The notes: generated by a model from the sequence alone, not told the origin. Counted from the stretch's first letter, positions 27,681 to 36,907 are shown. The stretch is 64,000 nucleotides of DNA from Actinokineospora iranica (GCF_900101685.1 NZ_FMZZ01000001.1:1054001-1118000), one strand, 5' to 3'. A program made the numbers and translations.

Positions 27681-27710
27681 GAACAGCGCCCCCTGTTCGT
27701 CAAGACGAAC
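27681..27710. promoter_or_regulatory. Nested inverted repeats between azlC and its regulator
   Basis: GAACAG-N6-CTGTTC (27681-27698) overlaps GTTCGT-CAAG-ACGAAC (27695-27710). Both are perfect. A further GTCGAAC lies near 27724. This is a good operator candidate for the divergent XRE-cupin regulator controlling azlCD and itself. Confidence 0.55.
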
Positions 27711-27739
27711 GGGCAGCCTTGTTTGTCGAACGGAGAGCT

Positions 27740-28297
27740 ATGGAGCATCGGGGAGCGCCCCTCGACGTCATCGCGCGGGCGCTGCGGCGGGAGCGGGACC
27801 AGGTGGGGCTGTCACTGAGCGAACTCGCGAAACGGGCGGGCATCGCCAAGTCGACGCTGTCGCAGTTGGAGTCGGCCAGCGGGAACCCGAGCGTCGAGAC
27901 ACTGTGGGCGTTGAGCGTGGCCCTGGATGTGCCGCTCAGCCGGTTGGTGGAGCCTGTCCGGCCCCGGGTGCAGGTGATCCGAGCCGGAGAGGGGCCCGCG
28001 ATCTTCTCCGAGCGGGCGGATTATGTGGCAACACTGCTGGCGTCTTGTCCGCCGCACGCTCGGCGGGACATCTACTTGATCAGCGCCAAGCCGGGGAGCA
28101 GGCGGGAGTCTGATCCGCATATGCCGGGGGTGGTCGAGCATGTGGTGCTGTGCGCGGGGCGGGCGCTGGTGGGGCTGACCGAGTCTCCGGTGGAGATCGG
28201 GCCTGGGGATTATGTGGCTTATCCGGGGGATGTGCCGCACGTGTTCGAGGCGTTGGCGGATGGGACTCACGCCTGCATGGTGTCCGAGCACGTGTAA
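27740..28297 (+). CDS. XRE-family regulator with C-terminal cupin domain
   Basis: 185 residues. The N-terminal helix-turn-helix (GLSLSELAKRAGIAKSTLSQLESASGNPS) is joined to a cupin with VEHVVLCAGRALVG and PGDVPHVFEA, the usual XRE-cupin layout in which a small ligand binds the cupin. Divergent from azlC, so it probably senses the exported amino acid or a related molecule and regulates the exporter (inference). GGAGAG lies close to the ATG; an in-frame TTG just upstream is an alternative. Confidence 0.87.
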   Translation: MEHRGAPLDVIARALRRERDQVGLSLSELAKRAGIAKSTLSQLESASGNPSVETLWALSVALDVPLSRLVEPVRPRVQVIRAGEGPAIFSERADYVATLLASCPPHARRDIYLISAKPGSRRESDPHMPGVVEHVVLCAGRALVGLTESPVEIGPGDYVAYPGDVPHVFEALADGTHACMVSEHV

Positions 28298-28403
28298 CCG
28301 CTGGTTGCTTGCTGTCTGCTCGTTGACAGGAAGGCGGATTCGCCGCTCCACCCATCTCGCACCTGAAGGGCGGGTGCGGTCGGCGGGGGCTACTCAACCT
28401 GAA

Positions 28404-28449
28404 CTGAAGGCCACTTCGGGTGCCCGAGGGGTCTCGAAGTGGCCTTCAG
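28404..28449. terminator. Bidirectional terminator between the XRE gene and pdxS
   Basis: CTGAAGGCCACTTCG (28404-28418) and CGAAGTGGCCTTCAG (28435-28449) form a perfect 15-bp stem with a 16-nt loop, followed on the plus strand by AT-rich sequence. It lies between two convergent genes and can end both transcripts. Confidence 0.8.
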
Positions 28450-28480
28450 ATTCAATTAGCCAGTATGCAAGTGGGTGGGT

Positions 28481-29392
28481 TCACCAGCCGCGTTCTGCAA
28501 GGCGGTGGGGTTCGGGGACGTCTTCCACGTTGATGCCGACCATTGCTTCTCCCAGGCCTCGGGAGACCTTCGCGATGACGTCCGGGTCGTCGTGGAAGGT
28601 GGTGGCTTTGACGATTGCTTCGGCGCGTTGGGCGGGGTTGCCGGATTTGAAGATTCCGGAGCCCACGAAGACGCCTTCCGCGCCCAGCTGCATCATCATG
28701 GCGGCGTCGGCGGGGGTGGCTATGCCGCCCGCGGTGAAGAGGACCACTGGGAGCTTTCCGGCGCGGGCGACCTCGCGGACCAAGTCGTAGGGAGCCTGGA
28801 GTTCCTTTGCCGCAACGTACAGCTCGTCTTCGGGGAGGGTGGTGAGCCTGCGGATCTCGGCGCGGATCTTGCGCATGTGGGTGGTGGCGTTCGACACGTC
28901 GCCGGTGCCCGCCTCGCCCTTGGAGCGGATCATGGCCGCGCCTTCGGTGATGCGGCGCAGGGCCTCGCCGAGGTTGGTGGCTCCGCAGACGAACGGCACC
29001 GTGAACTGCCACTTGTCGATGTGGTTGGCGTAGTCGGCGGGGGTCAGGACCTCGGACTCGTCGATGTAGTCGACGCCGAGGGACTGGAGGACCTGGGCCT
29101 CGACGAAGTGGCCGATGCGGGCCTTGGCCATGACCGGGATCGACACCGCCGCGATGATGCCGTCGATCAGATCCGGGTCGCTCATCCTGGCCACGCCGCC
29201 CTGGGCGCGGATGTCGGCCGGGACGCGTTCGAGGGCCATGACGGCGACCGCGCCCGCGTCCTCGGCGATCTTGGCCTGCTCGGCGTCGACCACGTCCATG
29301 ATCACGCCGCCCTTGAGCATCTCGGCCATTCCGCGCTTGACGCGCGTGGTGCCGGTCTCCGGAGTGGGGGCAGTGGGCTGTGCGTCGGACAC
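28481..29392 (-). CDS. pdxS: Pyridoxal 5'-phosphate synthase lyase subunit PdxS
   Basis: 303 residues, a TIM barrel. [53 protein letters not shown] and [18 protein letters not shown] are invariant PdxS blocks; the catalytic lysines lie in the first and third. It makes PLP from ribose 5-phosphate, glyceraldehyde 3-phosphate and PdxT-derived ammonia. The GTG at 29392 has GAAAGG 7 nt upstream. It diverges from the EF-G-like gene. Confidence 0.97.
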   Translation of the reverse strand: MSDAQPTAPTPETGTTRVKRGMAEMLKGGVIMDVVDAEQAKIAEDAGAVAVMALERVPADIRAQGGVARMSDPDLIDGIIAAVSIPVMAKARIGHFVEAQVLQSLGVDYIDESEVLTPADYANHIDKWQFTVPFVCGATNLGEALRRITEGAAMIRSKGEAGTGDVSNATTHMRKIRAEIRRLTTLPEDELYVAAKELQAPYDLVREVARAGKLPVVLFTAGGIATPADAAMMMQLGAEGVFVGSGIFKSGNPAQRAEAIVKATTFHDDPDVIAKVSRGLGEAMVGINVEDVPEPHRLAERGW

Positions 29393-29620
29393 GATGCGAC
29401 CTTTCCAGGGTGTCGGGATTGCGCGGCGGCAAGCCGCTGACCACAGCTTACGGCGCAGGTGGCCCGCTCTCAGTGGCCAATTACGGCCGATCTCGCCAGG
29501 CCACTTGGCCCCGATGGGGCCGCTGGGGTTGTCGACCGACCGCGAACGGTGTGAGATCGACCACAGGACTGCCGATGGGGTGGCCCGGCGGCTCCCCGAA
29601 CCGAGTGGGAGGTGGGCGAC

Positions 29621-31741
29621 ATGGGGTCCAAGAGCTCCGAGAACGGCCATGCCGAGTCCGGGGTCGCCGCGGACGACCCGGCCAAGGTCCGCAACATCGC
29701 GCTGGTCGGACCGTCCGGGTCCGGGAAGACGACGCTCGCCGAGGCGCTGCTCGCCGCGACGGGGGTGCTGGGGCGCGCGGGGTCGGTGACCGAGGGGACG
29801 ACCGTGTGCGACCACGACCCGGCCGCCATTCGGCAGCAGCGGTCGGTCGGGCTGTCGGTGGCGCCGCTGGTGCACGACGGCGTGAAGATCAATCTGATCG
29901 ACACCCCCGGGTACGCGGATTTCGTCGGCGAGTTGCGCGCCGGGCTGCGGGCCGCCGACGCCGCGTTGTTCGTGGTCTGCGCCGCCGAGGGGGTCGACGC
30001 GACCACGACGACCCTGTGGGCGGAGTGCGCCGCGGTGGGGATGCCGCGCGCCCTGGTCATCGCCCGGCTCGACCACGCGCGCGCCGACTTCGCCGCGGAG
30101 CTGGCCGCGTGCCAGGAGGCGTTCGGGGCGAACGTGCTGCCGCTCTACCTGCCGACGACGGACGGGACCGGGCTGCTCGGGCTGATCACCCAGCGCCTGT
30201 TCGACCACTCCGCGGGCCACCCGCCGACGGTGACCGAGCCGGGCGCCGCGGACCTGGCGCGGGTGTCGGACGCCCGTGACCAGCTCATCGAGGGGATCAT
30301 CGCCGAGAGCGAGGACGAGACCCTGATGGACCGCTACCTCGCGGGCGAGCCGATCGACACCGACACGATCGTCGCCGACCTGGAGACCGCGGTCGCGCGG
30401 GGCTCGTTCCACCCGGTGTTCCCCGTGTGCGCGCAGACCGGGCTGGGCCTTGCCGAGCTGGTCGAGGCGCTGGCCAGGGCGTTCCCGTCGCCGCTTGAGC
30501 ACCCGCTGCCCGAGGTCACCGCCCCGAACGGCAAGCCGCACGCCGCGCTCACCGCCGACCCGGGCGGCCCGCTCGCCGCCGAGGTCGTGCGCACCGCGGT
30601 CGACTCCTACGTCGGCCGGGTGTCCCTCGTGCGGGTGTTCTCCGGCACCCTGCGTCCGGAGCGGCCCGTGCACGTGTCCGGGCACGGGCTGTCCGACCGG
30701 GGCCACGAGGACCACGACGCCGACGAGCGCGTCGCGCACATCTACTCGCCGCTCGGCGCCAGCCTGCGCGAGGTGCCGTACTGCGTCGCGGGCGACCTGT
30801 GCGCGCTGACCAAAGTCGGGTCCGCCGAGACCGGCGACACCGTCTCCGCTCCCGATGACCCGCTGCTGATGGCCCCATGGGCGATGCCGGAGCCGCTGCT
30901 GCCGGTCGCCGTGACCGCCAAGTCCCGCAGCGACGAGGACACCCTGGCCCGCAACCTGTCCCGGCTCGTCGCAGGGGACCCCACCCTGCGCATGGACCGC
31001 AACGCCGAGACCCACCAACTGGTCCTGTGGTGCATGGGCGAGGCGCACGCCGACGTCGTCCTCGACCGCCTGCGCACGGGCGGGGCCGAGGTCGAGACCG
31101 AACCGGTGAAGGTGCCCCTGCGCGAGACGTTCGCCGCCCCGGCCCGCGGCCACGGCAGGCACGTCAAGCAGTCCGGCGGCCACGGGCAGTACGCGGTCTG
31201 CGACATCGAGGTCGAGCCCCTGCCCACCGGCGCGGGCTTCGAGTTCGTCGACCGCGTGGTCGGCGGCGCGGTCCCCCACCAGTTCATCGGCAGCGTCGAG
31301 AAGGGCGTCCGCGCCCAACTCCAGCGCGGCCTGCACGGCGGCCACCCGGTGGTCGACGTCCGCGTCACCCTGGTAGACGGCAAGGCCCACAGCGTCGACT
31401 CCTCCGACACCGCCTTCCAGACCGCGGGTGCCCTTGCCCTCAAGGACGCGGCCGAGAAAGGCCGGATCACCCTGCTGGAGCCCGTGGACGAGGTCCACGT
31501 CCGCGTCCGCGACGAACACCTCGGCACCATCCTCGGCGACCTGTCCGCCCGCCGCGGCCGGGTCCTGGGCACGGAGGCAGGCGACTCGGGGCGCTCGGTG
31601 GTGCACGCGGAGGTGCCCTCGGCCGCGCTGCTGCGGTACGCGATCGACCTGCGCTCGCTGACCTCGGGCTCGGGCGCCTTCACCCGCCAGTTCTGCCGCT
31701 ACGACCCGCTGCCGGAGTCCCTGGCCGCCCAGTACGCCTAG
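29621..31741 (+). CDS. EF-G-like GTPase (EF-G2 family)
   Basis: 706 residues with the five-domain EF-G layout. G1 is [10 protein letters not shown] near residue 30, G3 is [15 protein letters not shown] near 95-110, and the C-terminal domains include [17 protein letters not shown]. The G4 motif, normally NKxD, reads ARLDH ([11 protein letters not shown]), and the switch regions differ from canonical EF-G. This is the actinobacterial EF-G2 paralogue class, unlikely to replace EF-G in translocation. The ATG at 29621 has GGGAGG 8 nt upstream; a GTG at 29612 is possible. Not adjacent to ribosomal protein genes. Confidence 0.88.
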   Translation: MGSKSSENGHAESGVAADDPAKVRNIALVGPSGSGKTTLAEALLAATGVLGRAGSVTEGTTVCDHDPAAIRQQRSVGLSVAPLVHDGVKINLIDTPGYADFVGELRAGLRAADAALFVVCAAEGVDATTTTLWAECAAVGMPRALVIARLDHARADFAAELAACQEAFGANVLPLYLPTTDGTGLLGLITQRLFDHSAGHPPTVTEPGAADLARVSDARDQLIEGIIAESEDETLMDRYLAGEPIDTDTIVADLETAVARGSFHPVFPVCAQTGLGLAELVEALARAFPSPLEHPLPEVTAPNGKPHAALTADPGGPLAAEVVRTAVDSYVGRVSLVRVFSGTLRPERPVHVSGHGLSDRGHEDHDADERVAHIYSPLGASLREVPYCVAGDLCALTKVGSAETGDTVSAPDDPLLMAPWAMPEPLLPVAVTAKSRSDEDTLARNLSRLVAGDPTLRMDRNAETHQLVLWCMGEAHADVVLDRLRTGGAEVETEPVKVPLRETFAAPARGHGRHVKQSGGHGQYAVCDIEVEPLPTGAGFEFVDRVVGGAVPHQFIGSVEKGVRAQLQRGLHGGHPVVDVRVTLVDGKAHSVDSSDTAFQTAGALALKDAAEKGRITLLEPVDEVHVRVRDEHLGTILGDLSARRGRVLGTEAGDSGRSVVHAEVPSAALLRYAIDLRSLTSGSGAFTRQFCRYDPLPESLAAQYA

Positions 31742-31773
31742 GCGCGGTCACCCGATGGGGTTGTCTAGTCGGT

Positions 31774-31804
31774 TTGACGCTTGCGCGTCTAGCTTGCTAG
31801 ACAT
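31774..31804 (+). promoter_or_regulatory. Promoter with palindromic operator for the HicAB-like pair
   Basis: TTGACG (31774-31779) and TAGACA (31798-31803) are spaced 18 bp. The perfect palindrome GTCTAGC-TT-GCTAGAC (31787-31802) covers the -10 element. The first GTG (31811) falls 7 bp after the -10 box, so the mRNA is probably leaderless. An extra GTCTAG half-site lies at about 31763. Confidence 0.55.
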
Positions 31805-31810
31805 AGCCTT

Positions 31811-32071
31811 GTGGTGAACAAACGACTGCGTCCCAAGGCGCTGCTTGCCCTCGTGCGAAAGGTCGCTCGCCAGAACCAGCGCACGGTGGTGGCGGAGCCC
31901 GGACGAGGCAAGGAATCCCACAGGTTGTATCGGCTACTCGACCAGGACGGACTGGAGATCGGGAGGTTCGCAATGCCGGATCACGCACGTGCACTGTCCT
32001 GGACAGTTCTCCGGAGCATCGAGAACGCCTTCGCGCAGGAGTTCGGCGAACGCTGGATGGAGGAGAAGTGA
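31811..32071 (+). CDS. HicA-like toxin candidate
   Basis: 86 residues. A central GRGKESHRLY followed by a strand (GLEIGRFAMPDH) and a helix (TVLRSIENAF) resembles the dsRBD-like HicA fold, whose active His lies in a G-SH motif. HicA toxins cleave mRNA. It is 4-bp coupled to a HicB-like gene. The second codon is also GTG (31814). AT content is visibly higher than in the neighbours, which fits recent transfer. The family link is weak by eye; another small RNA-binding role is possible. Confidence 0.55.
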   Translation: MVNKRLRPKALLALVRKVARQNQRTVVAEPGRGKESHRLYRLLDQDGLEIGRFAMPDHARALSWTVLRSIENAFAQEFGERWMEEK

Positions 32072-32748
32072 CCGACGCGCTCCCCGTCTATTCCGTTGTC
32101 GTCTCCCGCGAGGACAACCTCTGGGTCGCGGTCGTGGAAGGGCTCCCCGGCGGCGCGACCGAGGTCGAGCACTTTCGAGACTTGCCGGACGCGGTCCGAG
32201 ACTTGATCGCGACTCTGGTCGACAGCGAAACGGACGCCTTCTGGATCGAGTGGCACTACCGGCAGGGGGATCACGACCTCACCCAGGTCATCGAGAACCT
32301 TCGGCAGTGGGAACGGTTGGCGGAACGCGCGGCCTACCAGCGGGACCTGTCTCGCCAAGCCGTGGTCGAAAGCCTGCGCGCGGCCGGGTTGACCTACCGC
32401 GAGATCGCCGACGTGGTTCAGATGTCACACCAGCGTGTTTGGCAACTGCTCGATACCGAGGGCAAGACAGCCAAGGCAGACCGGGAAACACTGAGCCCAT
32501 TGGAGGCATCGCTGATCGCTTTCCTCAGCACCGTTGGCCAAGTACGTCCAGATTCACGGCCAAGCCTGCTGACGACAACAGCGGCCATGCTTGAAGAAGC
32601 AGCGGCGGACGTGTCCTTCTTACATTCGGACCTCAGGGTCGAGGTGGGCACGACGCCATTTCCCCCGTCGATCATGGGCCGGGCTCAGCGGACCACGCGC
32701 ACCGTTCCGTCCCACGAGGACACGTCGGGAAGGAGGTCGGCCAGTTGA
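32068..32748 (+). CDS. HicB-like antitoxin candidate with HTH
   Basis: 226 residues. The N-terminal part (YSVVVSREDNLWVAVVEGLPG then DLPDAVRDLIATLVD) resembles the HicB partial RNase H fold. A central helix-turn-helix (AAGLTYREIADVVQMSHQRVWQLL) of the sigma-region-4 kind probably binds the palindrome upstream of the operon. The C-terminal ~70 residues match nothing. The GTG start overlaps the upstream stop (GTGA). The last 64 bp overlap the 3' end of the convergent NUDIX gene, so the natural stop may have been lost on insertion. Confidence 0.6.
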   Translation: MTDALPVYSVVVSREDNLWVAVVEGLPGGATEVEHFRDLPDAVRDLIATLVDSETDAFWIEWHYRQGDHDLTQVIENLRQWERLAERAAYQRDLSRQAVVESLRAAGLTYREIADVVQMSHQRVWQLLDTEGKTAKADRETLSPLEASLIAFLSTVGQVRPDSRPSLLTTTAAMLEEAAADVSFLHSDLRVEVGTTPFPPSIMGRAQRTTRTVPSHEDTSGRRSAS

Positions 32749-33662
32749 ACCGGGTAGACGGTTTCGTCGGTGTCGTGCAGGTCGGTGGGGCTCCACCAGC
32801 GGTGGTCGGCGATGGTGCGCGCCTCCAGTTCGGTGAAGCCGGAGGTGTTCACCGATGAGCCGTCGGGGAGGTGGGCGACGAAGAACCATTCCTCCGCGTC
32901 GTAGGTGCGGCCCTCGAAGCTGAACACGACCCGGCGGCGCCAGACCGGGCCGGTGAGGGTGTCGGCGGAGACCTCGATGCCGGTTTCCTCGTGGAGTTCG
33001 CGGGCGGCGGCGGTGCGCAGGTCCTCCCCCGGTTCGACGCCGCCGCCGGGGGTGAACCAGAAGGCGTCCCGGGGGCGGCCGGGGTCGTGGCCGTGGAAGA
33101 GCAGCACGCGGTCGTCTGGGTCGAGTAGGAGCACGCGGGCCGAGGGGCGGGGGCGGGGCACGTCCTCGGCCAGGTCGGGTTCGGCGATCTCGAAATAGGT
33201 GGGCTGGGGGGCGGTGCCGGACAGCTTGAGCCAGCGGACCGGCCTGCGGCGGCGCTGGACGAGGGTGTCGCGCACCGCGTCGCCGTGGACGCGGCGGGCG
33301 ATGACCATGCGGTGTTCGGCGTCGGCGAGTTCGGCGACCAGGGACAGGGGCAGGTCCTGGCGGTTGACCGAGGCGAGTTCGCGGGTCAGGGCGTTCTCGG
33401 CCGACTCCCGGTCGGCTCGCGGGGCGCGTTCGGCGCGGTCGGCGACCACCCGCAGGCGGTCGCCCGTATGGGGGTCGATCACGCCGGACACCGCGCGGGC
33501 GACGACCGCTCGGCGGGCCAGCGCGGCGTCGAGGGCGGCCCAGGCCGCGTCGGTGCGCACGTGCAGCCGGTCCAGGCGGTTGGCGGTGCCCACCAGCCAG
33601 CTTCCGATCATGACCACGACCGCCAGCACCACGATCAGCGTGGTGATCTCCCAGCCGGTCAC
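32685..33662 (-). CDS. Membrane-anchored NUDIX hydrolase
   Basis: 325 residues. One N-terminal membrane helix (ITTLIVVLAVVVMIGSWLVG), a LemA-like helical region (RLDRLHVRTDAAWAALDAALARR) and a C-terminal NUDIX domain with GGGVEPGEDL then AARELHEETGIEV. The family hydrolyses nucleoside diphosphates linked to another moiety. Homologous in position and layout to Rv2609c, next to pimA. The GTG start overlaps the pimA stop by 4 bp, making it the last gene of the PIM operon. Confidence 0.88.
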   Translation of the reverse strand: MTGWEITTLIVVLAVVVMIGSWLVGTANRLDRLHVRTDAAWAALDAALARRAVVARAVSGVIDPHTGDRLRVVADRAERAPRADRESAENALTRELASVNRQDLPLSLVAELADAEHRMVIARRVHGDAVRDTLVQRRRRPVRWLKLSGTAPQPTYFEIAEPDLAEDVPRPRPSARVLLLDPDDRVLLFHGHDPGRPRDAFWFTPGGGVEPGEDLRTAAARELHEETGIEVSADTLTGPVWRRRVVFSFEGRTYDAEEWFFVAHLPDGSSVNTSGFTELEARTIADHRWWSPTDLHDTDETVYPVQLADLLPDVSSWDGTVRVVR

Positions 33663-34789
33663 GGCACCTCGCCCACGCGGCGCGGGTCGGCGGCGATGGC
33701 CTGCTCGTAGACGCGCAGCACCTGGTTGGCCACCACCGACCAGTCGAACGCGGCGACCCGGCGCTCCGCCTCGGCCACCAGGGTCGCCCGCCGCGACGGG
33801 TCGGTGAGCACCGCGCGCAGGCCCTCCGCCAGGGCGGGCGCGTCGCCGACCGGGGTGAGCACGCCCGCCCGGCCGTCGTCGAGGACGCGGCGGAACGCGT
33901 CGAGGTCGCTGGCGACCACCGCCGTGCCCGCGGACATGGCCTCGGTCAGGATGATCCCGAAGCTCTCGCCGCCGGTGTTCGGCGCGCAGTAGACGTCGAC
34001 GCTGCTCAGCGCGCGGGCCTTGGTGGCGTCGTCGGCCTGGCCGAGCAGATCGATCCGGGCCGCCAGCGCCGGACCGGCCGCCCGGCGCAGATCGTCCTCG
34101 TCGCCGCGGCCGACGACCAGCAGCCGCAGGTCGGGCAGGTCGTCCAGCAGCAGGCGCAGGGCGGCGAGCAGGATCGACATGCCCTTGCGCGGCTCGTCGT
34201 AGCGGCCGACGAACCCCACGGTGCCGCCCACGCGCGGATAGCCCGGCAGCGGCCCCGCGTCCCGGAAGAAGGCCACGTCGACGCCGTTGGGGATCTCCAC
34301 CGCGTCGCCGCCCAAGTGCTCGACCTGCACCCGCCGGGCCAGCGCGGACACCGCGATCCGGGCGGTGACCTTCTCCAGGAACGGCTGCAGCACCATCTGG
34401 AACGCGCTGAGCGTGCGCGAGCGCGGCGTCGAGGTGTGGAAGGTGGCCACGATCGGGCCGTCGGCGAGCATCAGCGCGAGCATGGACAGGCTCGGCGCGG
34501 TCGGCTCGTGCAGATGCAGCACGTCGAAGTCGTGGTCACGAATCCAGCGGCGCACCCGGGTGAACGACACCGGGCCGAACGACAGCCGCGCCACCGACCC
34601 GTTGTACGGGATGCCGACCGCGCGGCCCGCGGGCCGGACGAAATCCGGCAGCGGGGTGTCCTCGTCGGCGGGGGCGAGCACGTCGACCTCGTGGCCCAGC
34701 GCCCGCAGCGCCCGCGCCAGGTCCATGACGTGGACCTGCACCCCTCCGGGGACCTCGAAGGAGTACGGGCAGACGACCCCGATCCTCAC
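33659..34789 (-). CDS. pimA: Phosphatidylinositol alpha-mannosyltransferase PimA
   Basis: 376 residues, GT-B fold, family GT4. VVCPYSFEVPGGVQVHVMDLA is the N-terminal acceptor-side motif; VGFVGRYDEPRKGMSIL and the EX7E motif ESFGIILTE lie in the donor domain. It transfers the first mannose from GDP-mannose to phosphatidyl-myo-inositol. The GTG at 34789 overlaps the acyltransferase stop by 4 bp. It follows pgsA and the acyltransferase in the same order as Rv2612c-Rv2610c. Confidence 0.93.
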   Translation of the reverse strand: MRIGVVCPYSFEVPGGVQVHVMDLARALRALGHEVDVLAPADEDTPLPDFVRPAGRAVGIPYNGSVARLSFGPVSFTRVRRWIRDHDFDVLHLHEPTAPSLSMLALMLADGPIVATFHTSTPRSRTLSAFQMVLQPFLEKVTARIAVSALARRVQVEHLGGDAVEIPNGVDVAFFRDAGPLPGYPRVGGTVGFVGRYDEPRKGMSILLAALRLLLDDLPDLRLLVVGRGDEDDLRRAAGPALAARIDLLGQADDATKARALSSVDVYCAPNTGGESFGIILTEAMSAGTAVVASDLDAFRRVLDDGRAGVLTPVGDAPALAEGLRAVLTDPSRRATLVAEAERRVAAFDWSVVANQVLRVYEQAIAADPRRVGEVP

Positions 34790-35736
34790 CGCCGCTCCCG
34801 CGCTACCTTCCCGGCGGCAAGCGCCTCCTGCCCCGCGGGCGACAGGTCGGAGATCCACAGGTCTTGCAGCATGTGCCAGTCGGCGGGGTGCGCGGCGATG
34901 TCGGCGGCGAGCGTGTCGGCCAGCGCCTGGGTGGCGGCCGGGACCCCGCGGATGCCGTTGACCTGCAACGGCGGGTGGATGCGCAGGCCCCAGCCGTCGT
35001 CGGTGAACCACAGGCCTGCCGGGAGCAGCGCGGCCCCGGTGCGCGCGGCCAGGTAGGCCGGGCCCGGGGGCATCCTGGTCTGCGCGCCGAAGAACGTCAC
35101 CGGGGTGCCGGTCGGGGTCAGGTCCCGGTCGGCGACCAGGCACACGATCTTGTTCTCCCGCAGCCGCTCGGCCAGCACGACGCCAGGGAGGCGGTCGCCG
35201 CCGCTGGCGGGCAGGATCTCGAACCCGAGGGACTCGCGGTAGGCGACGAACCGCTCGTAGAGCGACTCGGGTTTCAGGCGCTCGGCGACGGTGGTGAACC
35301 GGCCGTGCTCGCCGACGAGCCACACGCCCGCGGCGTCCCAGTTGCCCGAGTGCGGCAGCGCCAGCACGACGCCGTTGCCCTCGGCGAGCGCCGCATCGAT
35401 GTACTCCTTGCCGGTCATCGTCGCGTCGATGGCGGCGTGGATGGCCTGGTGGTCCATGCTGGGCAGCCGGAACGCCTCCAGCCAGTAACGCGCGTAGGAC
35501 CGCAGCGCCTGCCGCACCAGGTCGTCGAGTTCGGCGACCCCGGCCTGCGGCACGACCCGGGCAAGGTTCGCCCGCAGCCGCTGGCTGCCCGGCCCCGCGC
35601 GGCGGGCGGCGAGGTCCGCCCCAGCCTGGAACAGCGCGCGCGCCGCCCCGTCGGGCAGCGTCCGGACCAGGCGCCAGCCCAGGCCGTAGCCAGTGGCCTG
35701 CAGTCGGTCGCCCCAGTTCATGTCGCCCCAGTTCAT
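34786..35736 (-). CDS. Phosphatidylinositol mannoside acyltransferase (PatA type)
   Basis: 316 residues of the LpxL/HtrB acyltransferase superfamily. The HX4D motif is HSGNWD (LALPHSGNWDAAGVWL), and PPGPAYLAARTGAALLPAGL follows. It acylates the mannose of PIM1/PIM2. The ATG at 35736 overlaps the pgsA stop (ATGA). The gene starts with an exact 15-bp tandem duplication, giving MNWGDMNWGD, so a second ATG with equal context lies at 35721. Confidence 0.9.
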   Translation of the reverse strand: MNWGDMNWGDRLQATGYGLGWRLVRTLPDGAARALFQAGADLAARRAGPGSQRLRANLARVVPQAGVAELDDLVRQALRSYARYWLEAFRLPSMDHQAIHAAIDATMTGKEYIDAALAEGNGVVLALPHSGNWDAAGVWLVGEHGRFTTVAERLKPESLYERFVAYRESLGFEILPASGGDRLPGVVLAERLRENKIVCLVADRDLTPTGTPVTFFGAQTRMPPGPAYLAARTGAALLPAGLWFTDDGWGLRIHPPLQVNGIRGVPAATQALADTLAADIAAHPADWHMLQDLWISDLSPAGQEALAAGKVARERR

Positions 35737-36344
35737 GCTGTCTCCTCCATCGCCGAGCGCCGGACCGCGACCAGCCGCTGCGCCACCGTCGCCACCGACC
35801 CGACCGCGAGGACCCACAGCCCCGTCTCCAGCGCGTACGGCACGCCCAGCCCGCTCAGCCCGGCACCGACCAGGGTGATGATGAGCCGTTCCGCCCGCTC
35901 GACCAGCCCGCCGTTCGCGCTGAGCCCGGACGCCTCGGCGCGCGCCTTGATGTAGGAGATCACCTGCGCGGACACCAGGCACACCAACGCCGCGACAGCC
36001 GTGACCCGGTCGTGCGCGACCTCGAACAGGTACCAGGTGACCCCGCAGAACAGCGCCCCGTCCGCGATCCGGTCACAACTGGCGTCGAGCACCGCCCCGT
36101 AGCGCGTCCCCCCGCCCTGGGCGCGCGCCATGGCCCCGTCGAGCAGGTCGAACATGGCGAACCCCCACACCACGAGCGTCCCGGCCAACAGATGCCCGGC
36201 GGGGAACAGCCACAGCGCGCCTGCCACCGCCCCCGCCGTCCCCACCACCGTCGTGGCGTTGGGGGTGAGACCGATGCGAACCAACCGCGCCCCCACCGGA
36301 TCGGTGACGCGCGAGACCGAGGCACGAGCGAAGATGTTCAGCAT
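35733..36344 (-). CDS. pgsA: Phosphatidylinositol phosphate synthase PgsA
   Basis: 203 residues, about six membrane segments. The CDP-alcohol phosphotransferase signature DGx2ARx8Gx3Dx3D is complete: DGAMARAQGGGTRYG then AVLDASCD. It joins CDP-diacylglycerol with inositol 1-phosphate. Position upstream of PatA and PimA genes, as in Rv2612c, supports the inositol specificity. The ATG at 36344 starts a canonical MLNIFARA N-terminus. Confidence 0.92.
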   Translation of the reverse strand: MLNIFARASVSRVTDPVGARLVRIGLTPNATTVVGTAGAVAGALWLFPAGHLLAGTLVVWGFAMFDLLDGAMARAQGGGTRYGAVLDASCDRIADGALFCGVTWYLFEVAHDRVTAVAALVCLVSAQVISYIKARAEASGLSANGGLVERAERLIITLVGAGLSGLGVPYALETGLWVLAVGSVATVAQRLVAVRRSAMEETA

Positions 36345-36907
36345 GAGGCTGTGAAAGGCACCTAACCGGCGGGACGACCTGGCGAGCGCAGCCTAACCGC
36401 CCGCGTGCCCGATCCTCGCGCACCACCCCCGATGCCCACCGGGCGCTCGGGTTGTCGTGAGGGGGACCGCTCAGGCCGGGCCGAGCGACACGTCACGGCG
36501 GTCCGCTGGCTCGACTACCGGCCACACTGAGAGCCAAGTCGGGCAGGCGCGGCGCGGTCGTGACGTTTCCGCTGATCAGCGCACCCGATTCAGGTCCGGT
36601 CGAGTCTGCGGCGCGATCATCTGGCCGCGTCCAATGAGGCAGGCGCGTGGCGAGCCCCTCCGCGCCAGTCCCGCGCTCGGCCTTTCACTCGCGCGCGCGT
36701 GGCATACCCCACCCATCCCGGGGGGCCGCCCCGCTCCAGTCTATCGGCTCTGCGCGGGAAAGGAAGGGGGGTTCGAAATCTGTGGATAAGTGGCCATTGG
36801 GCGACACGTTCGGGGGACGGAAAAGGGCGTCGGCTGTGGACAACTGGGGCGCGCGGCACCATTGACGGGTGGGACGGGGCTGCGCCTCGGGGCTGGGCGG
36901 GTGTGCG
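36345..36907. other. Intergenic region with two DnaA-box-like sites
   Basis: About 560 bp between pgsA and the MarR gene with no convincing gene. TGTGGATAA at 36781-36789 is the reverse complement of the perfect DnaA box TTATCCACA. TGTGGACAA at 36835-36843 matches the actinobacterial form TTGTCCACA, 54 bp away in the same orientation. No other origin features (AT-rich unwinding region, dnaA, dnaN) are in view. Confidence 0.5.

Noticed and set aside
27695-27710. LexA box at azlC
   Set aside because: The half-sites are inverted relative to the LexA consensus (GTTC...GAAC instead of GAAC...GTTC).
36345-36907. Replication origin
   Set aside because: Only two DnaA boxes, no AT-rich region, and no dnaA/dnaN/rpmH neighbours.
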